Assembly (NCBI GenBank): GCA_030849945.1
Contig: JAVDKK010000001.1
Location: forward strand, 1,612,001-1,676,000
DNA length: 64,000 nt
Direction: 5' to 3'
DNA from: Schauerella fraxinea
GTDB taxonomy: Bacteria > Pseudomonadota > Gammaproteobacteria > Burkholderiales > Burkholderiaceae_B
Part shown: positions 61,645-64,000 of the stretch, one piece after another
Layout: every line of letters begins with the position of its first letter
Position numbering within the stretch: the stretch's first letter is position 1
The notes under the pieces: generated by a model
Database searches by the model: none
The model's input: the letters and a program-made list of their open reading frames with translations, nothing else
What the model was told of the DNA's origin: nothing
Program-made: the position numbers and the translations under genes

Positions 61645-63063
61645 TCATGTGGCAGCTGCGCCCGCGGTGGGCAGGCTTGCGGAAAGGGCGGTGCCGCGCA
61701 GGCCGGTCTGCAACGTCATGCGGCCGCCCAGGGGAGCGACGCGTTCGCGCATGTTGCGCAACCCGATGCCGCGATCGGGATCGCGTTGCACATCGGCGTA
61801 GTCGAAGCCGCAACCGTCGTCCTGAATGTCGAGCCGCACATGATCGGCCGCGTAGGTGAGCGTCATGTCGATGCGGGCCGCGCGGGCGTGGCGAATCACA
61901 TTGGTCAGCGCTTCCTGCGCGATCCGGAAGAGGGCCGTGTTGTGCGATTCGGGCAAGGGCGTGACCTCGCCCTGCACGTGCACGTCGGAATGCAGCGGTG
62001 CGCCGGCGCTGCCGGATGCGGCCGTGATTTCTCGGGCCAGCTGCGCCAGCGCGGTCGGTAGCCCCAGGTCATCGAGCAGCGACGGCCGCAGGTTGTGCGA
62101 GATGCGCCGCACCTCGCCCACGGTGGCATGCAGGCGTTCGAGCGCGTTGGCCAGCAGGTCTTCCACGGGCGGTCGGCCCGGTGGCGATGCGGCCGAGTCG
62201 GGGCGGGGCGACTGCCGCAGCAACCGTTCGTGCGCCGCTTCGAGCACGAGCTTGGTCGACACCAAATGCTGGCTGATGCCATCGTGCAGTTCGCGCGATA
62301 GCCGCGCGCGCTCATCTTCTTGCGATTGCACGACCTGACGGGCAAGCACGCGCAGCTTGGCATCCGATTGGCGGTGGTCGCTGATGTTCAGTGCGAGGCC
62401 ACTGCCCGCAACGAGCAAGGTGCTGATCGCGGCAATGCCCGCTACCCACGCCAGCATGCCGCGGATGTTCTGCTGGGCCGCGGCATCGATGTCGTTCAGG
62501 GCGGCTTCGATGTCGTCGTTGTAGATGCCGGTGCCCAGCATCCAGTTCCATTCGGGCACGACCATCACGTAGCCGAGCTTCTCGGTTTCGCGTTGCGCCG
62601 AGGGCTTTTGCCACAGGTAATGAATCACTTGCCCTTCGGTGCCGGCGGCCCGCGCGGCGGCCAATAGCCGTTGCACGACCAGATCGCCATGTTCGTCGCG
62701 CATTCCGCTTAGATCCTTGCCCACCAGATCGGGCTGGCGCGGGTGCATCAGGCTGCGCCCGTTCAGGTCATAGACGAAAAAATAACCATCGCGGTCGAAC
62801 TCCATCTGTCCGAGCAGATCGAGGGCTTGCTGTTGGGCGCCGTCCACGTCGATATCGGCCAGCAGCGGCTTGATCGCGCTGTAGCCGAGCTTTACGTAAT
62901 GCCGCAACTCGGCTTCCTTGCTTTGCAGCCATGCCGACGACACCACCTGCTTTTCCTGGCGCACCAGCGAGATGCCCTGTTGATACACCGCGAACGACAG
63001 TGCGGCCATGGCGATGAGCAACGGCACAACAGCGAGCAGCAGGATTTTCAGTCGAAGTTTCAT
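61645..63063 (-). CDS. Cache-domain sensor histidine kinase (HisKA_3)
   Basis: About 472 aa from the ATG at 63063 (MKLRLKILLL); the frame reaches 63183 but the extra 40 residues lie in the divergent promoter. Transmembrane helix 1 is at residues 4-26, and an extracytoplasmic single-Cache domain follows (FDRDGYFFVYDLNGRSLMHP; GYVMVVPEWNWMLGTGIY). A second helix leads to a HisKA_3 domain with His in RLSRELHDGISQHLV and an ATPase domain (ALTNVIRHARA, DDGCGFD, GIGLRNM). Such Cache domains often bind small carboxylates. Its divergent neighbour is a CstA transporter, so a pyruvate-like signal is possible. Confidence 0.9.
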   Translation of the reverse strand: MKLRLKILLLAVVPLLIAMAALSFAVYQQGISLVRQEKQVVSSAWLQSKEAELRHYVKLGYSAIKPLLADIDVDGAQQQALDLLGQMEFDRDGYFFVYDLNGRSLMHPRQPDLVGKDLSGMRDEHGDLVVQRLLAAARAAGTEGQVIHYLWQKPSAQRETEKLGYVMVVPEWNWMLGTGIYNDDIEAALNDIDAAAQQNIRGMLAWVAGIAAISTLLVAGSGLALNISDHRQSDAKLRVLARQVVQSQEDERARLSRELHDGISQHLVSTKLVLEAAHERLLRQSPRPDSAASPPGRPPVEDLLANALERLHATVGEVRRISHNLRPSLLDDLGLPTALAQLAREITAASGSAGAPLHSDVHVQGEVTPLPESHNTALFRIAQEALTNVIRHARAARIDMTLTYAADHVRLDIQDDGCGFDYADVQRDPDRGIGLRNMRERVAPLGGRMTLQTGLRGTALSASLPTAGAAAT

Positions 63064-63179
63064 CGACGGCAGCGTTCCGGATTTTGCGATGCAGCACGTT
63101 GTGGGCGATGAGGCCGTCGCAGGCTGAGCATTCGCGTAGGTCGTTTGTTTAGCGGCGTGCGCGTGAATTCTGTTGCGCT

Positions 63180-63193
63180 GCACTACGTAGTGC
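63180..63193. promoter_or_regulatory. 14-bp palindrome upstream of cstA
   Basis: GCACTACGTAGTGC is a perfect palindrome in the 240-bp gap between the Cache kinase and the cstA start, 110 bp before the cstA ATG. It is a candidate site for the adjacent NarL-type regulator; this is inferred from position only. Confidence 0.45.
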
Positions 63194-63303
63194 TACGCAG
63201 GCGATTTACGTGATCCTGCGCTTGTTCGGGGGCATGACAGCCCAAATACTACCGCGTCCTGCGCGTTGGCTCGGGACCAAGATAAAAAGTGCGAGGAGCG
63301 GTA

Positions 63304-64000
63304 ATGCAAGCAAGTCAAAACGGATTCGTCCGTCATCTGGGCTGGGCGGGCCTGGCTGTCGTGGGGGCGTTCGCGCTGGGCACGGTGGCCTTGTCGCGCG
63401 GCGAGACGATCAATGCACTCTGGATCGTCGTGGCGGCGGTGTGTGTGTATCTGATTGCCTACCGCTACTACAGCCGGTTCATTGCGAACAAAGTGTTGGG
63501 TCTCGATGCCACGCGCATGACGCCGGCGTGGAAGCATAACGACGGTCTGGACTACGTGCCGACCAACAAGAACGTGTTGTTCGGCCATCACTTCGCGGCC
63601 ATTGCGGGCGCGGGTCCGCTGGTGGGGCCGGTGCTGGCGGCGCAGATGGGCTATCTGCCGGGGCTCTTGTGGATTCTGGCCGGTGTGGTCTTCGCCGGCG
63701 CCGTGCAGGATTTCATCGTGTTGTTCGTGTCTACCCGACGCGACGGCCGCTCGCTCGGCGATCTGATCAAGGCTGAACTCGGCGTGATCCCGGGCGTGAT
63801 TGCGCTCTTCGGCGCCTTCATGATCATGGTCATCATCCTGGCCGTGCTGGCGTTGATCGTGGTGAAGGCGTTGACGCATTCGCCGTGGGGCACGTTCACC
63901 GTGGCGGCGACGATTCCCATCGCATTGTTCATGGGCGTGTACCTGCGCTACATCCGCCCGGGCAAGATTCTTGAAGTGTCGGTGATCGGTTTCGTGGGCT
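63304..64000 (+). CDS. cstA: Carbon starvation protein A (CstA-family transporter), 5' part
   Basis: The ATG at 63304 is preceded by GAGGAGCGGTA; the frame is open to the window end, giving 232 residues of a protein usually near 690 aa. Hydrophobic helices and the CstA N-terminal signature (DYVPTNKNVLFGHHFAAIAGAGPLVGPVLAAQMGYLP) are clear, followed by GAVQDFIVLFVSTRRDGRSLG. CstA-family proteins import pyruvate and possibly peptides. It is divergent from the Cache two-component genes, which are its probable regulators. Confidence 0.93.
   Translation, partial: MQASQNGFVRHLGWAGLAVVGAFALGTVALSRGETINALWIVVAAVCVYLIAYRYYSRFIANKVLGLDATRMTPAWKHNDGLDYVPTNKNVLFGHHFAAIAGAGPLVGPVLAAQMGYLPGLLWILAGVVFAGAVQDFIVLFVSTRRDGRSLGDLIKAELGVIPGVIALFGAFMIMVIILAVLALIVVKALTHSPWGTFTVAATIPIALFMGVYLRYIRPGKILEVSVIGFVG

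Overview
The window reads as a chromosomal segment of a GC-rich betaproteobacterium, most likely Burkholderiales and perhaps Alcaligenaceae (Bordetella/Achromobacter-like). This rests on three solitary Bug/TctC-type periplasmic receptors, FlhDC as flagellar regulator, a MocR/GabR-GabTD cluster, a DUF934-sulfite reductase pair, and CaiB/amidase/IclR catabolic modules. I recognise no insertion sequence, prophage or cas gene. The taxon is inferred, not proven.

Layout. 1-8.9 kb: 3' end of an acyl-CoA ligase, an inositol-phosphatase-like gene, mnmC, a divergent GH31 protein and the methionine importer metNIQ. 8.9-11.1 kb: tRNA-Lys(UUU), several minisatellites, small orphan ORFs and a cold-shock gene. 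11.1-17.4 kb: hybrid histidine kinase, gabD-gabT and their divergent MocR regulator. 17.5-23.8 kb: DUF934-sulfite reductase, flhC-flhD, a chemoreceptor and a TetR regulator. One 14-bp palindrome occurs in front of flhD, the chemoreceptor gene and the TetR gene. 24.1-35.7 kb: signalling block with bacteriophytochrome, single-domain receiver and DHp-like protein, then AsmA, a diguanylate cyclase, tRNA-Lys(CUU), and two GAF/GGDEF/EAL proteins.

35.8-44.6 kb: ParD-like protein with a second methionine aminopeptidase; a 52-bp-period palindromic array; amidase-Bug receptor with divergent LysR; CaiB-enoyl-CoA hydratase and a Bug receptor with divergent GntR. 44.7-58.4 kb: an IclR gene facing a tightly packed run of ten genes. 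They encode a CobW metallochaperone, a cyclic amidohydrolase, a cysteine amidohydrolase, a five-gene Liv-type ABC importer, MmgE/PrpD, a fumarate-reductase-like flavoprotein and a second MmgE/PrpD. This looks like an uptake and breakdown pathway for a cyclic amide or ureide whose substrate I cannot name. It is my leading candidate for an undescribed system. 58.5-64 kb: ProQ/FinO-domain protein, a third Bug receptor, a Cache-type two-component system and the start of a divergent CstA transporter gene.

A second theme is minisatellites. At least seven unrelated non-coding arrays (periods 12, 27, 14, 15, 30, 52 and 39 bp) and two in-frame coding repeats lie in 64 kb. Three arrays include or abut the stop codon of a neighbouring gene.
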